The notes below the pieces were generated by a model, which saw nothing but the letters and a program-made list of their open reading frames with translations, made no database searches and was not told the origin of the DNA. Below, one piece after another: positions 46,294 through 57,663 of a DNA stretch of 64,000 bases. A program made the position numbers and the translations under genes. How positions within the stretch are numbered: the stretch's first letter is position 1; every line of letters starts with the position of its first letter. The DNA is from Rhizophagus irregularis (taxonomy: Eukaryota; Glomeromycota; Glomeromycetes; Glomerales; Glomeraceae): contig NC_089444.1 of the NCBI RefSeq assembly GCF_026210795.1, forward strand, positions 2,842,501 to 2,906,500, read 5' to 3'.

Positions 46294-47052
46294 ATCTAAT
46301 CCAAATGAAACATATGATAATAAAGAATTTTAAAAATTTATACACTTGATATACATTTGTATTGCTGTTATTCTATAGAATTTGCAATTAATTTACAAAA
46401 ATAAAATCAGTTTATAATTGGACATATTGGTGTAATATTTCCTTAAACATTTGCTGGAATGATGTACTTTAATATTGACGTTTTATGATAAAATATGTGT
46501 GAATTCATATTGTTTATTTTATTTACTTCCTCATGCACTCCTTGCTTATATTTATAAAAGTATAGCATATGAAAATTATAACTATTTGATGACAAATAAA
46601 CACAAAAAAGGAAGTAAGGATTTTAAAATTTAATCTTTAATACAATGTAAATAAAATATTCATTTGAACTGAGTTTACAAATAAATCCTAGGAACAGTAA
46701 TAACGTTTAATATTTTTAGATTTATATTTTATAATATAGAGTTTTGGGATACAAAATATCACAAGTAAGTATATACTGTATGTATTGCCTAGTACGTCAA
46801 TAAAACATAAATCAACTAGAACAATATTCTCCAATAGAAATTTATTTTATAGCTTCTATTAAAGATCCCTAGATATATTGTATAATATTATAAATATATA
46901 CTGCTGTATAATTATCAGTTTGTATTATTTTTTAATTATCTAATACAATAAGAATTTAATTGCATTATCAAAAAGAATATGAACATAGATCAGACCTAGC
47001 AATAAATATATTAAGAAGATGCAGTAGCTCTTACTAAAAAAGAGAATGTGTA
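46294..47052 (+). other. 3' flank of kinase gene 2
   Basis: It aligns with the flank of gene 1 up to about 46905, then diverges. No gene or clear poly(A) signal is seen. Confidence 0.5.
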
Positions 47053-48275
47053 TCCCTATGAAAAAAGTCTGTGTGATTTTTGTTGAAAAATCATTCAATT
47101 AAATTCACTACGATTTCTGTATATTTGACCATACAATAATTGTGCTAAAAATTGCAATAAATCACACAATTATTGCATGGTAATTCATTCAATAATTATC
47201 CTATTTTTGACTCAAATTTTAGGCCATATTTTAGGAATTATAGGTTAAATTTTACAGTAATAACAGGCAATTTATAAAGTGAATTATGAATTTTTATTGA
47301 CTTAAAATATAAAAAATATACACAATATTTCATAAATAAAATACTAAATTTGATATAATCATAAATATAAAAATTTGTAAGAAAATAAAATAAAATAAAG
47401 TATGTTAATAACATGAAAGTAAATTAGTAGTATCAAAGAAGAAAGTAAATTATTAGTGTTAGTAATAAAAAAAAAGTATGAAGTTAGTGAAGAAAGCAAG
47501 TTAGTAACATTAAAATGTAAAAAGTTAGGAAAATAAAAAGATAAAGAACACAAGTTTTCTTACCTGATATTTTAAAAGAAAGTTGAAGAAAAGTTAAAAG
47601 GTTAAAAAAACAAACAAAAACATTTCGCGTCATATTTATTTTGACGATCAGATCACGTGATCAACATATATAATTTAAGAGTTAATTTTTACCGCATAAT
47701 TCTGGCCAAATTATAATTCCAGTCAGAACTAATTGTGTAACCTAATAAAAAGTTTTTGACTTTTTTTTAGTTACAAGATAATACAAAAATTTCACCAATG
47801 GGTCCGAAAGATGCCCGTTTATAAGCAAATATGCAGTTGAAATTTGTGTAACCTTACTGCATAAATCACTTTACTTAGGAAAATCTATTTGTAATGGTTA
47901 AAAGTGGTCTATTTGACCCTAAAAGTGGTCAAATGTAACCATACAGGTAAGATGGAAAGTAGTATAGTAGGATTACTCAAAAATTGCTTTCTGTATCCTA
48001 AATTTAAGTCTATTTTCAAGTTGTACAATAATCACAATTTTTATTGTACAAAAATTGAATGTTTTCTGTATCCTAAATTTAAGTTGTATAAAGATCACAC
48101 AAAAATTGAACATTTTCTATATTCTAAATTTAAGTTGTACAAAAATTGCATACTTTTAATATGCTTTGAAAAACTTCATAGCTATTTTTATCCAAAAATC
48201 TGCAATAATTGTACAATTTCCACATGGACTTGAACAAATATCGTACAAAAATTGGATGATTTTTTTTCATAGGGG
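47053..48275. mobile_element. Inverted-repeat element, about 1.2 kb, TA target site
   Basis: The left end reads TCCCTATGAAAAAAG and the right end, reversed, CCCCTATGAAAAAAAATCAT. TA lies on both outer sides (47051-47052 and 48276-48277). It interrupts the duplicated kinase flank, which resumes after it. Inside there is no transposase; it holds AAGTTAGT-like repeats (47390-47530) and a tandem repeat at 47985-48165. It is probably a non-autonomous Tc1/mariner-type element. Confidence 0.7.
47985..48165. repeat. Tandem repeat, three units of 60-85 bp
   Basis: Units share TTTTCTGTATCCTAAATTTA followed by AGTTGTA and CAAAAATTG. The open frame across 47904-48233 is a consequence of the repeat rather than a gene. 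Confidence 0.7.
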
Positions 48276-49604
48276 TAACTTTAGTGTTCTACAATTGCAA
48301 TATATATAATCATACCAAACGTATGACAATGTAATCTGACAATATATTTTAAATCATTCTCTTTAGATACATAAAGTGTTACACTTTGCATTTTCTGTAT
48401 AATCAACTTGCATCTTCTGATACTCAGCACATATAGTGGCTTCAAATAACTACTCTTATTATTTGTTTATTTAGTTATAATACTGGTAGTGCTCTGAATC
48501 ATCACAAAAAACTTGTAAAAGTAAAAAATCATTCAGTAACTGAACTAATATAAACTGATCGCAATGAAGGATTCAAGCATAGGCTACACCCACCACCGAG
48601 GCACTGACTATCTAGCTTTAAAAATTTAAGCATCCAAATGGATACTCAGATGTATGATCGAAAGTAAAAAAAATAAAAGGAAAGGGACTACTGAACTAAA
48701 AAATACATTTCACTCCTCCTTAAAACCTGCTACATTTCTACGAAAAGAAAAAAAAAGAAATTAAAACTCTAGCTACTTAATTTGTGAATCTAAGGTTAGT
48801 ATCACTTAGTAGAACTGAAGGTTTTTTCTATCCCATTATTCAAGTTGTTTTAATAACTTTTGAAGATTGACTGCGCATTAAATCAGCACCTTTGGATAAA
48901 GATAATGCAATGATCATAAATGGTAACTTGAATCTACTGTGGCAAGATCACTAAGTGAAATGATACCACAATTGGCGAAACTCTGAAGATATTAAAACGT
49001 GAGAGAAGATCAATAAATTTACTCACATGGCTATGAAGAATAACGCAGTTCACAACAACTAATTAGGGCTAAATAAGGGCGTAAGGGCGTTAATAATAAC
49101 TTACCAATGTAAACCCAAAGACTTCAGAGTGCTTTAAAAATGACGTTAAGATTTGGAAGCGCAGTAAATAAGAAATACGACGCAGTAAGTCACATGATTT
49201 GGGCGCAGCAGTCACGTAAGGTATAATTAAGCAAAACAAATATAACAATCTGAAGTAATTATTAACACGATGAAAAATGTGACACGTAATCTATTTGCGT
49301 TATCGAAAAATATATCTTAATGAACATATTAAAACAAAACAGGAAATATTACATCAATATCAGATATCATTCTCGTATCCTGCTATAAAATTAGCTTATG
49401 TGCTGTCTTTTAAAGTTGGAAAAAATTTATTTGATTTTACTTTGTTACCGAATAGTTTTATAACAATAAGTAGAATTGTTAAATTCAACGAAGAAAATAC
49501 AAAAAAAAAATTCTCGATATTAAGCATAACATGACATTTATCTGGAGTAATTTACAGAAACTATTAAAATGAGGAGCACGTATAATAATGTGGTGCTATT
49601 ATTA
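48276..49604. other. Intergenic stretch, nothing firm
   Basis: The first 130 bp continue the kinase-flank homology. An open frame at 49295-49534 has no recognisable domain. No RNA gene was found. Confidence 0.4.
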
Positions 49605-50900
49605 TGTAATCATATCAGTAAAAGGTTTAGAACGGATTTTGGTTTCACAATTTTGTTTCACAATTATTGTGAAAAAAAAAATCATTCTTAACAAAACTAC
49701 GTGACGCAGAAATTTCAACGAAAAATATTATTTTCATCATATACACCGTTGACTAATGTATAAAATCAATGTGACCTATCTAAAAAACTGTAGTAAAAAA
49801 TTTTTTGTACTACATTAAAGAAAATAGCATGATATTTTTCTTTTTAAGACCTTGTGTAGCCTACTTCCCATTTTTACTGGCCGGAATTATTAAAATTGGA
49901 CCGAATTTATAGGTATAAAACCGGATGCAATTTGTAAAAAACTGGTTTGAAAAGGGGTTGAAAAAGAAAAAATTAAATTTAGTTGTCAAAAATGAAACTG
50001 GTTCCTAAGTCACTCCTCTCTATGTAACGGCTAAAACATTCAGTTCATTAACATAAATGATAGTAAAAGTGCGCGCAATTTGTATGATTTTTTTGTAGGA
50101 CTACCCTTTATAAATTGGATAACTATTGTAGCCTAAGAAAATGCAATAGTTTATTTTTATTTATTATTATTATCAATGTATATTTTTTTAAACATTGTTA
50201 CTCGTCAAGAAGTAGCCATTTCTTAGTATAATTAAAACAATAAATAATTATCAGCGCGATAAGGGATTAAAGTTGGGGAGAATTTTATTTGATTATACTT
50301 TTATCACATGAGTAAAATTAATAAAATTTTTCTCTTAATTGTTTTCACATTTTATTATTATTTTTTTACTTACATTAAGCGTCTAACTGAGTACCTTGCC
50401 TCACTACTAATTACATTTTATTTATTTTTTTTTTACTTAAACTAAGAATCGAACCGGATACCTCAAGATAAACTATTAATATATTAAGTCTCCCAAATAA
50501 ACGTACAATAACAAGTGAATTACACATTAGTTAATTCAAAAATCGATATAAAAAGTCACATGATATTTAATTCTGACGATAGCGAATTTTATATTTGTAA
50601 AAGATAAAGTTTGGTTATTTTACAAATATAAAAATTCGCAAAAAAAAATTATTTTCATATTACACTAATATTTAAGATTATAATTTAATTCGGAATATTC
50701 CTTAATTAATTTCGGTATATTTGGCGTTTATTACGTTTATTATTATTGTAATCATATCAGTAAAAGGTTTAGAATGGATTTTGGCTTCACAGATCACAAT
50801 TTGATTTCACAATATTTATATATTGTGAAAAAAATCGAGAATAAAAAAATGAAATTACGCAGGCGAAGAAGTTTCAACGAAAAATTGTTATTTTTTATTT
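49605..50900. repeat. Direct repeats about 1.14 kb apart
   Basis: GTAATCATATCAGTAAAAGG at 49607 and 50749 begins a block of about 140 bp in each copy. Both blocks continue with GGATTTTGG, CACAATT, TATTGTGAAAAAA and AGTTTCAACGAAAAAT (AAATTTCAACG in the first). They could be ends of a solo or decayed element or a local duplication; the DNA between them has no coding signal. Confidence 0.55.
50370..50500 (-). repeat. tRNA-like 3'-half sequences, possible SINE debris
   Basis: On the minus strand GAGGTATCCGGTTCGATTCT resembles a tRNA T-arm with B box, and a second degenerate unit with AAGGTACTCAGTTAGACGCT follows about 70 bp later. Both are trailed by AAGTAAAAAAA and AATAAAATG. No cloverleaf with matched acceptor arms can be drawn, so these are not functional tRNAs. 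Confidence 0.3.
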
Positions 50901-50999
50901 TATTTTATTTTAATGACATTTTTTGTATCATATTATGGAAAAAAAAAGAACGAAAAAAAACTGTATAAGATGAAATTTTTTGTAGTAAGTCCATGTTGA

Positions 51000-51414
51000 T
51001 GTTTGATACTAACTTCAAAGATATTGAAAGGATTAATTTAAAAATTATTTTCTTATAAAAACTTGGAATGTTATATTATCTTTTCCTAGTTTTTCCGCAT
51101 CCCCTAGTTTTTTTTCACCTGTTTTCCTTTATAATTCTATATTTATTTCAAGTTTTCCCTTCCTTTTTTATTGGAAAAGGAAACTCAATTATGGTGTAAA
51201 ACACCAAATATTTTTTTTTCGTATTTCTCTATTAGTTTCTCTCGTTCATTATTAAGAAGGATATTCTGATTATTTAAATACGAAGCCAGCAAAGTAATCC
51301 ATAGAATTTCTCACATAGACCGCAGATTTATTATCAAGGAATTTCTTTCTACAATTATTCTCTCGTTAACATACATTATGACGTGACCGCTTAAAAGTGA
51401 CTTTAATTCGAATT
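51000..51414. other. Intergenic stretch, nothing recognised
   Basis: T-rich and mixed sequence without a supported gene or repeat. Confidence 0.45.
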
Positions 51415-52092
51415 TCATATACTTTATAATTAAAAACAATCCCATTAAAAAAAAATTCGTTAATTGTTAATATCAAAAATTTAATGTGAATTTATTAGTC
51501 ATAAACAATATCCATTGACTAAAAAGAATCTCTAAACATTGAAAAAGCAGCAGGACATAGTTCTAATCTGATTATAGTCTTGACCCAAACCAAAAAAGAA
51601 TAAACAATACTTTTTGGATTAAAAAAAAATTCCAAAAATTTTGATAAATTCTGATTAAAAATCCCCTAAAAAAATCCAATAAAAATAAAAGAAACAATAA
51701 TAATAAAAGGAGGGATAAAAAAATTAATAAAAAAAGACTAAAAAGGTAGTTTTGTAAAAACTGAAAAATAAATTATTATAGAAATGGTTAGTCGTGGTAC
51801 AGTAATTAAGAGCTGGAAATGGCGCAAATAAAATGCAATTAATAAGAAAAATTATACTTTTTTTTTTGTTAGTATTAATCCATCAGAATAAAAAAAAATC
51901 CAGTTAAAATTTTAATTAACTGGAAATGTATTAGTTTAAAGATTGGTTATCGTCAGGAAGGTCAATCAAATTTCCTTAATTATGATATGAATAAATACGA
52001 AATAGATCGGACGCAAGAATATCACACTTTTCAATGTTACACAATTCAAATTATTTATACAGGGTAATCTAAATATGACAAAATTTTTTTTA
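51415..52092. repeat. Dispersed repeat, copy 1 (about 650 bp)
   Basis: Direct copy of 54455-55068. Shared blocks in order: AATTAAAAACAATC, GGACATAGTTCTA, AGAAACAATAATAATAAAAG, GACTAAAAAGGTAG, ATGCAATTAATAAGAAAAAT, GGAAATGTATTAGTTTAAAG, and an end ACAGGGTAATCTAAATATGA. A local palindrome built on CCAGTTAAAATTTTAATTAA lies near 51901-51925. The right part matches the outer sequence of the 855-2855 element. Confidence 0.8.
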
Positions 52093-52199
52093 AATAAACT
52101 AGCTGTCACCCGTTGCTTCGCACCGGGACCAATGAGTTTTTTTAAATTTAATATGGTAATAATTAGGTAACAAAAAATATGCATTAAATTGGTTACGGT

Positions 52200-52440
52200 A
52201 CGTTTTGCCGAAAGCCACTTTGCCGAAACCCATTTCGCCGAAGCCATTTCGCCGAAGGGATGTTTTGCCGAAAAGATGTTTCGCCGAAGAGACGTTTCGC
52301 CGAAAGGATGTTTCACCGAAGCCGTTTCGCCGAATCATCCATTTCGCCGAAAGGATGTTTCGCCGAAACCCATTTTGCCGAAGCCATTTCGCCGAAAAGA
52401 TGTTTCGCCGAAAGCCATTTAGCCGAAAATGATAGAAATA
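52200..52440 (+). repeat. TTTCGCCGAA minisatellite, left arm
   Basis: About 15 units of 14-17 bp, each with TTTCGCCGAA or a one-base variant followed by a variable 4-6 bp such as AGGATG, ACCCA or AGCCA. It has no spacers of constant length, so it is not a CRISPR array. Confidence 0.9.
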
Positions 52441-52550
52441 TTACTTTTATAAAATTATTAATCGTGCAATCATGAAAATAAATTTTTTTTTTATTTATTT
52501 ATTAATCTCTTGATCTCTTCATGAACCTTAATTCGTAATTCATGTAAGAT

Positions 52551-52703
52551 TATATGATGGTTTTACAATACTGTAAAGATGGAAATTTGAGAAATTACTA
52601 TATGAATAAAAAATTAGATTATTATTCAAAAATTGATAAATTACAACAAATTGCAAGTGGACTTCTGGATATTCATAATTCTGGAAAAATAATTGTTAAT
52701 TAA
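52551..52703 (+). pseudogene. Captured kinase fragment (hinge to catalytic loop)
   Basis: Fifty codons read YMMVLQYCKDGNLRNYY, then KIDKLQQIASGLLDIHNSGK and end IIVN with a TAA. This aligns with the hinge, alpha-D and alpha-E of the kinases in this window (YIMVLQYAKEGNFNHWI, then KLSALKNIINGLKEIH) and breaks off just where HRD should follow. N-lobe and C-lobe remainder are absent. Confidence 0.85.
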
Positions 52704-53061
52704 CAAAATTATAGTAAAAATGCCTTGCAATTTCTTATTAATAAAGTGTGAACCAGAAGGCTCATAATTTATATTTATATACATTTTAACGTATATTAAT
52801 GGATTTTTTAAAAAAAAGTAATATAAAAAAAATAAAAAAATTATCCTATTTTAAGGCTAACAGTTTATTTTGTAAAAAAAAATTTTTAATTTTTCCAATT
52901 ATCAACTTTTTTTAAGAATTATTTGTGAAATTGTAAGATTTACAAATGTTACAATTAATACTTGAATAAAATAGATCCAATGTCAGAGTTTTCTCAGTAA
53001 AAATTTCAGCCAATTCGGCTAAAAATTGACCGATTTACCTATGTAAGAAACGCAGATTTCC

Positions 53062-53310
53062 AAAGGTTTCGGCAAAACGTTCTTTCGGCGAAATGGCTTC
53101 GGTGAAATGGGTTTCGGCAAAATGTCCTTTCGGCGAAATAGCCATTCGACAAAATGGCTTCGGCAAAATGGGTTTCGGCGAAACGTCCCTTCGGCGAAAT
53201 GGCCCTTCGGCGAAATGTCTCTTCGGCGAAACATCCCTTCGACGAAATATACCTTCGGCGAAATGGCTTCGGCGAAATGGGTTTCGGCAAAATGGCTTTC
53301 GGCAAAATGT
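53062..53310 (-). repeat. TTTCGCCGAA minisatellite, right arm (inverted)
   Basis: About 16 units in inverse orientation to the left arm. The outermost four or five units match the outermost left units almost base for base, which establishes them as terminal inverted repeats rather than an unrelated array. Confidence 0.9.
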
Positions 53311-53328
53311 CCTGATACCCATTAAATT

Positions 53329-53945
53329 ATATTTATAATATTAGAATGATATAAATAATAAATTATTTTTAAATAATGTAGCTATTTATATTAATGATTT
53401 GATGTTTGAGTGTAGAGTGAAATTCGGATGAATTAGGAATTGTGAAAAAATAATTATCAATAAAAATTGATTAAGTTTTTAGAAGTATTTTGAAAAAACT
53501 TTAATATTATGAAAATACAACAAATATTTTTATTAATTAATTATAAATTTTATAATTATCTCTTATTATTTTATATTACGTCAATTTTAAACTTATAATC
53601 AACTTAGGAAAAATATTTGAACAATTAAATATTAGAAATCTGCTCATTTCATTTATTATTATTCTTTTGATACTCATTTTTATTCAATAAATTATCAATT
53701 TAACTAAACCATTTGAATTAAATTTTTTATTCAAAAATCTGGTGATTATTTAGAGAATTTCGGATATGGATTTGGTTATAATAGTCTATTATTAAATCAA
53801 GAATTTCTTTAATTAATTAATTATAAAATATTGTAAAAATATCAATTTTTTTTTGATTTTTATGAATTTGAAAATCAAACTATTTATCCAGCGTTCAATT
53901 TAATTGAAAATCTTAATCATCTTTCTACATGTTATTATAAAAAAA
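53329..53945 (+). other. AT-rich stretch with possible gene remnant
   Basis: Fragments at about 53735-53815 (SGDYLENFGYGFGYN) and 53865-53950 (FNLIENLNHLSTCYYK) look protein-like and are reminiscent of leucine-rich F-box proteins, but the frame is broken and I give no product. Confidence 0.25.
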
Positions 53946-54240
53946 ATTGAAAGAAAAAAAATTAAAAATAAATTTGGGGGAAAGAAAAAGGATAAAGAAA
54001 GAATCGGTTCAAAAAAAGGGAAATTTTCAAAAAAAAAGGAATCTGAAAAAAAATAAGTACCGAAAAATATTTTTCAGTTTGGGAAAAAAAATTAAACCTA
54101 AACGGGAAAGAATGAGAAAAAACAAAATTTTTCGGTTTGAAAAAAAAAAACTAAACCGAAAGAAGAAAGGGAAAAATTTTTTTTTCAGTTTGAAAAAAAA
54201 TGAAAAATTTAAAATTAATAATCAAAAAAAAAATTCCGAT
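53946..54240. repeat. Purine-rich tract
   Basis: About 300 bp of nearly pure A and G on the plus strand, followed by ATTCCGATTAAGGTAAAATT and a CATGTCAC...ACACAATTCAA end like that after 2835. It mirrors the tract at 939-1330. The lysine-rich open frame here is an artefact. Confidence 0.7.
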
Positions 54241-54454
54241 TAAGGTAAAATTTTATTAACTGAAATTGTATTTGATTGGAATAAATAGATCAGGTGGAGG
54301 CATGTCACGGGTTTTAATTATATGGCATGGGATTTCAAGTTACACAATTCAAATTATTATCAGTTATGCAGAGACTAATCCAAACGTCAGACAAATTTTT
54401 TTAGTTATATAGTTTTTTTAGATATATAGATTTATCAAAAATTTATTATAGATT

Positions 54455-55068
54455 TAATTACAAAATATCTATATAATTAAAAACAATCTCACTAAAAAAA
54501 ATTCGTTAATATCAAAAAAAATTTTCACAAATTTATTAGTCAGAAACAATATTATTGACTAAAAAAAATCTCACTAAATCATCAAAAAAGCCATAGGACA
54601 TAGTTCTATAGTCTTGACCAAACCAAAAAAAAAGAATAAACTAAATTTTTTGGGTTAAAAAAAATTTGATAAACAAAACAAAAAGTTAAGTTAACCAAAA
54701 GAAACAATAATGATAAAAAGAGAGATAAAAAAATTAATAAAAAAAAAAAGACTAAAAAGGTAGTTAAGGTAAAAACTGAAAAATAAAAAAAAATTATTAT
54801 TGGTTCGTGGTAACTAAGAGAGCGGAAATGACCGCAAATAAATGCAATTAATAAGAAAAATTATACTTTTTTTTGTTAGTATTAATCCATTAGAATAAAA
54901 AAAATCAAGTTAAAATTTTAATTAACTGGAAATGTATTAGTTTAAAGATTGGTTATGATAGTCAGTTAATTAATTACGAACGCAAGAATATCACACTTTT
55001 CAATGTTACACAATTCAAGTTATTTATACAGGGTAATCTAAATATGACAAAATTTTTTTAATTAGATA
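54455..55068. repeat. Dispersed repeat, copy 2 (about 610 bp)
   Basis: Direct copy of 51415-52092 with numerous small indels. It ends in the same ACAGGGTAATCTAAATATGA block. Together the two copies bracket the Pack-MULE-like element and the purine tract. Confidence 0.8.
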
Positions 55069-56059
55069 GATAAATAAAATAGATATTATAACTCGTGTCA
55101 CAATTTTGATAAAGGGATTATTTTTGTATGGCTGATGTGGCAACGTGATTCTATCATGGGATCAGACCTTACAGTATGACTTTATTGGTAAGTAAACCTA
55201 CAACTAGGGTTGGATCGGTCCATGATCATCAATATAAGTTATATTTCTATAATTAAATACCCTTCAGGTGTTTTTATAGTTTATTTCTCATCAACATATT
55301 TCTGAGTCCACTGGAACTGTAACTGACCTATTGTACCACAGATTTTGGATTAGGTATACTAGATAACTATATGAGTTTGACCTGTAAAAGTGGAATTGAT
55401 AATACTTATGTAGTAATTACTTCAGGAAGGTCACGTGATGACAGCGTTCGTGTTAATTATATTTATCTCAGCGACTTAGAATTCTTTTGAGGACAAATGA
55501 CCTCCCGTTATATACCAAGGTTCAACGGCGTTTAATCCCTCTCTTATAAAAGCTGAAACCTACGCTATCTTACATTACTTCTTACCTGTCCTGACGTTAC
55601 TATTTACACCCCGGATAATTATAGTTGAGGTCACATCCGACTATGTTTTAATCTTTATACATTATTTATCTTATAATTTTATTAAGTTAATATTATAAAA
55701 TAATATAGAAAAAATGTTTCTTTTAAAGAAAAGAATCATTTGATACCAAAATTATTGATTAAAATTAGAGATAAAGTTGTGTAACAAGGCAAAATTTGGC
55801 AAAAAATTATACACTTTTTCACTATCAGTTTACATAGAAATTTTCAAAAAAATAAAAAACTACATTATTAAATATTACTTTTTAAATTACAAAGTTATAA
55901 ATAGTAGGAAGGCACTATTTTATTAAAATTTTACATTTATATCTTTTAAAATAAATTAAGATGGCAATAATAAATTTTTAAAAATTCTTAACATAGGGGA
56001 CATAACCTTGATTATAATTATCTGGGGTCCTACAAAACTTACTTCACACTGACGTATTT
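55069..56059. other. Intergenic stretch, nothing firm
   Basis: A TATA-like CTTATAAAAGC lies near 55542-55552 but no gene follows it. The rest has no recognisable feature. Confidence 0.4.
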
Positions 56060-57285
56060 TAAAAATCAACAACCACAAAGCTTGGCGTGTAATTGACTCA
56101 ATAGTTTAGAAAAAAGAATTATCAATCTCGTTCATCAAAGTCAAAGTACATTCTGGTGACCCTTTTAACTATTTGGTCGACGGACTAGCGAATGAAGCTC
56201 CTATCACCATCAACGTCCAGAAATTCCTGATACCCTCATGACTCCCATATAAGCGTCCTTAGGGCCTATTGACCATGCCTACGCAAATTTACACGTATGA
56301 TAGTTTCCTCCACAACAAACCACTTCAAGCTATTCTCAATGACAAAGAAATCAACTGGTCCCTTACTAGGGATTGGCTTCATCAAAATCACACAGATGAT
56401 CCCGTACAACAGCACACGACTCCTTTAAAACAGAATGTCTCAATCACATCCTCTCGTGTGGAGACATCCTATTAAAACACTATCCATCGCTCTGCCCGGA
56501 TGAGGGTATTCCTTGTCCGATCAGTACAAATCACAAGGACACTAATTCCCACTTGGGATTTTGCAACCAACTACTCCCTTTCTTAAATCAAACCCTACGG
56601 GAACATCAAAAAATTTTAATTGACCTTATTACAGAATATAGTTCAGCGGAGCGTATTACATATTTCTTAAAGGAAGATGTTTTACAATCCGAACTCTTCT
56701 CTGAAGTGCAGAATCAATCTCATATTATTACTTACTTTTACATCAATTTATCCCACACAGCCTTACTTATTTTATCAATTCGTATACCAACAAGTATCAG
56801 TAAGACGTCATGTGACCATTAAACTTTATTACAAAATTACAAAAACTAAAGCAAGCAATATGGACCACGCCGAACGCTCGTCACGTGCCACCTGCGGACC
56901 GGAAACGCACCTTGTTCTCCAACCACCCAAATGTTAATAATTAGATACGAGAATCATCCACATCTGAATTGGCGACTGGCTGTTTGGACTTCTTTTTTGA
57001 ATAATTTTTAATTATAGTATAGATTTTTATAATTACAATGTATTGTTTTTAGATTTTTTTTCTTTTTTCTCTTCATATTATAGGATTCCGGATTTTTATT
57101 TTATTTCTTCTAGTTCGTTTTACAGTTCTGGTTACTCCTTTATACAAAAGTAGGCAGGACGATTCTTTCGAGGGTTGGGTTATTATTTAGATAGGTGTAG
57201 TTTCGAGTCTCTTGTAGAGTACTCCGCTCCCATACTTGTAATGCCCCGTAACTGTCTTAATTTTTAAAATAAAATAAAATAATAA
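56060..57285 (+). mobile_element. 3' end of a LINE (non-LTR) element, decayed
   Basis: A frame at about 56130-56240 encodes KVKVHSGDPFNYLVDGLANE, the tail of an RNase H domain. INWSLTRDWLHQN follows, then after a frameshift FKTECLNHILSCGDIL, CPDEGIPCP and TNSHLGFCNQLLPFL, a Cys/His segment typical of the C-terminus of fungal LINE polyproteins. Stops and frameshifts break it. A 3' UTR-like tail ends in AAAATAAAATAAAATAATAA near 57265-57285. The 5' portion, including reverse transcriptase, is missing, as in 5'-truncated LINE copies. Confidence 0.65.
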
Positions 57286-57546
57286 TTTTTTTGAAGGCGC
57301 AAAATGTCTCGCCCTTTATGCACTATTAATATTTGTGCTACGCGAGGTGGTGTGGTAAGATTTTTTTTTTTAAAAAAAAAATTCAGGTGATGATTGCAAA
57401 TCTAATGAGTAATGATTAATCGTTTAATGTAGTGATTAATAATATTAATTATTTTTTTATTAATTATAATAATTATCTGCTGTATTTCGTCATAACAAAC
57501 CAACTATCAGGAGTATGTTTTATTATTAATCAAAAAAGTCAAAAAG
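57286..57546. other. Spacer between the LINE remnant and the nuclease-like gene
   Basis: AT-rich with a T/A homopolymer pair at 57361-57381. No feature beyond the promoter listed next. Confidence 0.4.
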
Positions 57547-57663
57547 TATAAAAGCTCTCAAACTTTCTCAAGACTTTTATTCTTTATAACTACTTTTTTT
57601 TAAAACTTATTTCTTCTCTGCTTCAAACTATCGCTTTCGCACTACTGGTTCAAGATATCAAAA
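57547..57663 (+). promoter_or_regulatory. Core promoter and leader of the nuclease-like gene
   Basis: TATAAAAGCTCTC at 57548 is a good TATA box about 115 bp before the ATG. The leader that follows is pyrimidine-rich and has no upstream ATG that I can see. Confidence 0.5.

Larger units (their letters stand above)
52191..53319. mobile_element. Mutator-type (Pack-MULE-like) foldback element carrying a kinase fragment
   Basis: The ends, read inwards, are GGTTACGGTACG and GGTATCAGGACA, each followed by TTTTGCCGAAAGCCA. A 9-bp duplication CATTAAATT flanks it exactly (52182-52190 and 53320-53328); 9 bp is the Mutator size. The inverted arms (about 250 bp each) consist of 15-16-bp tandem units around TTTCGCCGAA, in the same order from the outside inwards. 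The 620-bp centre holds a kinase fragment. No transposase is encoded. Long open frames inside the arms are produced by the stop-free repeat. Confidence 0.85.

Noticed and set aside
47904-48233. 109-residue cysteine- and phenylalanine-rich protein
   Set aside because: The frame follows a 60-85-bp tandem repeat inside a transposable element and changes composition with the repeat unit.
50430-50500. Functional tRNA gene on the minus strand
   Set aside because: There is a T-arm-like block but no matching acceptor stem or D-arm at proper spacing.
49605-50900. LTR retrotransposon bounded by direct repeats
   Set aside because: The repeats are about 140 bp, lack clear TG...CA ends, and there is no gag or pol similarity between them.
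52200-52440. Array of short repeats resembling a CRISPR array
   Set aside because: Units are contiguous with 4-6-bp variable ends rather than fixed-length unique spacers, the host is a eukaryote, and a mirrored array forms the other transposon arm.
52189-53338. Many overlapping open frames (FAERMFRR- and SAKWVSAK-type proteins) on both strands
   Set aside because: A stop-free 15-16-bp minisatellite gives open frames in nearly every frame. The DNA is the inverted arms of a transposon.
53947-54243. 98-residue lysine-rich protein
   Set aside because: It is the translation of a purine tract, matching the mirror-image tract at 939-1330.
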